Assembly (NCBI GenBank): GCA_018432645.1
Contig: JAHDSP010000356.1
Coordinates: forward strand, 1 to 8,258
Direction of reading: 5' to 3'
DNA from: Bacteroidales bacterium
Lineage (GTDB): Bacteria; Bacteroidota; Bacteroidia; Bacteroidales; DTU049
DNA length: 8,258 bases
The position numbers and the translations under genes were made by a program. Shown one piece after another: positions 6,268 to 8,258 of this stretch. Positions within the stretch are counted from its first letter, which is position 1, and each line of letters starts with the position of its first letter. The notes under the pieces are model-generated. The model worked only from the letters and a program-made list of their open reading frames with translations. It ran no database searches and was not told the DNA's origin.

Positions 6268-7759
6268 TTATATTTTTAGTATTATTAAAAATATAAAAAC
6301 AATCAATATTTGTATTGTTTTCGTACCATTTGTTAAAGTCATTTATATTGTGAAAAAACAGCAAATTCCTTTTAGCTGTATAATATACATAAACAAGCTC
6401 ATTTATGTTTTGATTATCTGCTATAATATAAACACAAATATCTGTTGGTTTAGCTCCAGTCTTTAAAATATTAGCTTGATTATCTAAATTAGCTTGGTAG
6501 GTATCATATTTATAAAAGCCTGCATATTTATGCAAGCCCCATAGCATCGTGATTACAAAAATTATCATATAGCCCAGATGGATCCATTTTTTATTATCAA
6601 TAAATAAGTATTTTTCGCAAACAAATGTAGTGGCTAAAGTGATAAATAAAACAAATTTTGCCATATAAATATAATGAGTAAGTACAGCAGAAATAACAAT
6701 AATAGAAAATATTAATATTGGCAGAAACACCCATTTAATTATAAATTGCCAGGTAGTATCATTTTTGAATATTTTAGCTTTATTTATAATTGGTAAAATT
6801 ATCAATATAAATAGGATGCCTGTTCCCTCTAAAACATTCCAAATACTTTGGAAAAATAATCGAAAAAATTCTTTGATGGCAGCCCACAAACCATCTATAT
6901 TAAAAATGTTATAAAAATTACCCAATCTAGATAAATTTCTTATAAATAGATTTTTAATAAAAGGCTTCAGCCCACCGATGCTGCTATATTGTATTACAAT
7001 CATTAAATAAGCAATAATTGTCAAACTGCTCATTAATATTGCTTCTTTTTTATTCTTTTGTTTAATATTATAAAATATGTAAAAAATAGCATAAATCAAT
7101 GCCATCCAATCTATTAATAAATAACAGAAAAACAATATTTTATGCAATAAAAAATATAATTTATTATCAGGAAATTTAATAATCAATAAATGAAAAACTA
7201 AAACCCAAATAAAAAATACTAATCCTATAGTTTCAGCAAAATGATAATAGGTAAAACTATATAATATTAATGGATGAAAAGTATATATTAATGTACCTAT
7301 AATAATAGAAATATTTTTTTGAAAAAGTAAACTTAGTAATATCATCATACCTATTATAGAAAGGATAAAATAGATAAAAAGTATTTTTTGTAAACTCAAA
7401 TTATTAATAGGTAAATGGAATAATTTTAATAAAGAATAGGAAAGTAAAAAACTACCAGATGGATGAGATAAATAATAATTATTCCCTCGGCTATCAAATA
7501 CTCGTGGATAAATATCTACAAACTTATCACCTGGATTACTGTAGCTTATCACTGGTGCTAAATAATAATTTTTTGCACCCTCATTATCCCATTGCTCAAA
7601 AGTAATAGATGAAAAAAGATGTGCTATATTGCGATAATCTGTTTTTTTAGTCCATCGCGATGAAGTAATAGATAAAAGAACAAAGACTAAAAAAATAAAA
7701 AAACAAGTTAAAAAAAGAAATCTCTTATTTTTCATTTTTATTATTTTTCGATTTTTCAT
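6254..7759 (-). CDS. Polytopic membrane protein, GT-C glycosyltransferase-like
   Basis: This 501-residue protein has a first hydrophobic segment (about 13-31), a large outer loop (32-120), then about nine or ten more hydrophobic segments and a polar C-terminal domain after residue 412. The layout and two loop features fit GT-C enzymes (PMT/ArnT-like), which transfer sugars from polyprenyl-phosphate donors on the outer face of the inner membrane. These are an acidic FEQWDNEG (54-61), where GT-C proteins place their catalytic Asp or Glu, and NYYLSHPSGSFLLSYSLLKL (94-113), which resembles the HPPL motif. The acceptor is unknown; the lpx neighbours suggest lipid A or another surface glycan, but that is inference. 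A later ATG at 7735 gives MKNKRFLFL and may be the true start, reducing overlap with the transposase remnant from 35 to 11 bases. The gene looks more AT-rich than the lpx and POT genes. It could be an uncharacterised membrane protein with another role. Confidence 0.6.
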   Translation of the reverse strand: MKNRKIIKMKNKRFLFLTCFFIFLVFVLLSITSSRWTKKTDYRNIAHLFSSITFEQWDNEGAKNYYLAPVISYSNPGDKFVDIYPRVFDSRGNNYYLSHPSGSFLLSYSLLKLFHLPINNLSLQKILFIYFILSIIGMMILLSLLFQKNISIIIGTLIYTFHPLILYSFTYYHFAETIGLVFFIWVLVFHLLIIKFPDNKLYFLLHKILFFCYLLIDWMALIYAIFYIFYNIKQKNKKEAILMSSLTIIAYLMIVIQYSSIGGLKPFIKNLFIRNLSRLGNFYNIFNIDGLWAAIKEFFRLFFQSIWNVLEGTGILFILIILPIINKAKIFKNDTTWQFIIKWVFLPILIFSIIVISAVLTHYIYMAKFVLFITLATTFVCEKYLFIDNKKWIHLGYMIIFVITMLWGLHKYAGFYKYDTYQANLDNQANILKTGAKPTDICVYIIADNQNINELVYVYYTAKRNLLFFHNINDFNKWYENNTNIDCFYIFNNTKNIIVNK

Positions 7760-8258
7760 AATGTTTAGGTGGTATAGAGGCAGATGATGCTATATTTAAT
7801 AATCTACCAACATCTGCATTTACATTGCCACTCAAATAATTATTTTTGAGGGCATAAAACTTTAAATAGCCTTGCAAATATTTGGGAGATATATTTTTAT
7901 ATTGAGCCAACATTTTTTTTAATTATCTTTTTCATTTTTAACAACTTTAAGATGATAAATATCGGTTTTCACTTTTTCATCTTTGATAACTATAGTTTTT
8001 TTAATATCATATTTCTTAATATCTCTAAACTCTTTAGTGTTTTACACACAACATACTGTTAATGAATCAATTTTATTTATTTTGCTTTAGAATAAACTCA
8101 TCAGTTTCTATAATGCTATAAATTTTTATATTTTCATTCAAAGATTCTAAAGCAGAGAGAATTTTATGTCTCCAATTAAAGCTTGTTGGCAGACTTATGC
8201 CAACCTCGCTAGCACATGCTCTTAAGCTTTTACCCTCAAGCATACAACGAAGGTAGTC
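7725..8258 (-). pseudogene. Decayed IS1595-family transposase, cut by window edge
   Basis: Three pieces of one transposase lie in order on the minus strand. From 8258 to 8073, 61 codons read DYLRCMLEGKSLRACASEVG then ISLPTSFNWRHKIL, the helix-turn-helix and WRHKIL hallmark of IS1595 transposases, and reach IIETDE, the first catalytic Asp, before an early stop. From about 8024 to 7919 a second open stretch contains KTIVIKDEKVKTDIYHLKVV, which fits the KxxYHIQxVN region near the C-terminus, and ends in a stop. From 7913 to 7725 a shifted frame starts MLAQYKNISPKYLQGYLKFY, the family's C-terminal segment. Most of the catalytic core, including the second and third acidic residues, is missing, so the copy cannot be active. 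The N-terminal zinc ribbon would lie beyond the window. The remnant's end overlaps the start of the GT-C-like gene. Confidence 0.8.

Noticed and set aside
5848..6466. Plus-strand reading frames of 83 and 101 codons around the DUF6580-like gene
   Set aside because: They are antisense to two clear membrane-protein genes, and the second crosses a promoter-like region; their hydrophobic content simply mirrors the opposite strand.
7875..7882. AATATTTG on the minus strand as promoter of the GT-C-like gene
   Set aside because: It misses the first base of TAnnTTTG, lies over 100 bases upstream within the transposase remnant, and has no convincing -33 partner.
7725..7913. A stand-alone 62-residue protein gene starting MLAQYKNISPKYL
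   Set aside because: The first 25 or so residues match the C-terminus of IS1595 transposases, and the rest of the transposase lies just upstream in other frames, so it is part of the pseudogene.
1..8258. A circular element closing the two edges
   Set aside because: The edges would join in frame, but about 40 expected transposase residues would be missing, and the lipid A genes inside are normally chromosomal. A break at repeated IS copies, or simple slicing, is a simpler reading.

Overview
The window is AT-rich (roughly 70% A+T by eye) and comes from a Bacteroidota genome. The best evidence is the fused lpxC-fabZ gene directly behind lpxD, an arrangement characteristic of that phylum. Supporting signs are TAnnTTTG-type promoter elements, no visible Shine-Dalgarno sequences, and a POT transporter of the kind common there. 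I cannot name the genus.

Layout. Positions 1-204 (minus) hold the N-terminal 68 codons of an IS1595-like transposase that runs off the window. Positions 331-1205 (plus) hold a small YkoF/MTH1187-like thiamine-binding-type protein and, 14 bases later, a PnuC/PnuT-type vitamin transporter with a TTG start. A bidirectional intrinsic terminator (1333-1369) separates this pair from a convergent block on the minus strand. Read 5' to 3', that block is: a decayed IS1595 transposase (8258-7725), a polytopic membrane protein resembling GT-C glycosyltransferases (7759-6254), a DUF6580-like membrane protein (6224-5688), lpxD (5668-4604), lpxC-fabZ (4632-3226) and a POT-family peptide transporter (3203-1389). 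Gaps from the GT-C-like gene to the POT gene are 19-29 bases, and lpxD and lpxC-fabZ overlap by 29 bases, so these genes may be cotranscribed. A second start point may lie just before the DUF6580-like gene.

How the genes work together. LpxC removes acetate from UDP-3-O-acyl-GlcNAc, LpxD adds the second hydroxyacyl chain, and the FabZ domain belongs to the fatty-acid elongation cycle that makes acyl-ACP, so the core of the cluster is lipid A synthesis with its key catalytic residues intact. The GT-C-like protein might decorate a surface glycan or lipid A, but that rests only on fold resemblance and position. lpxA, which usually follows lpxC-fabZ in this phylum, is absent; the POT transporter occupies its place. 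The plus-strand pair looks like a vitamin-uptake module, thiamine or nicotinamide riboside.

I see no evidence of a wholly new system. The most interesting points are the small binding protein paired with PnuC, the lpx cluster without lpxA, TAnnTTTG elements placed only 9-10 bases before two start codons, and transposase pieces of one family at both edges, which could mean the window is bounded by repeated IS copies. No tRNA, rRNA, CRISPR array or recognisable riboswitch was seen, and no gene-free stretch exceeds 300 bases.
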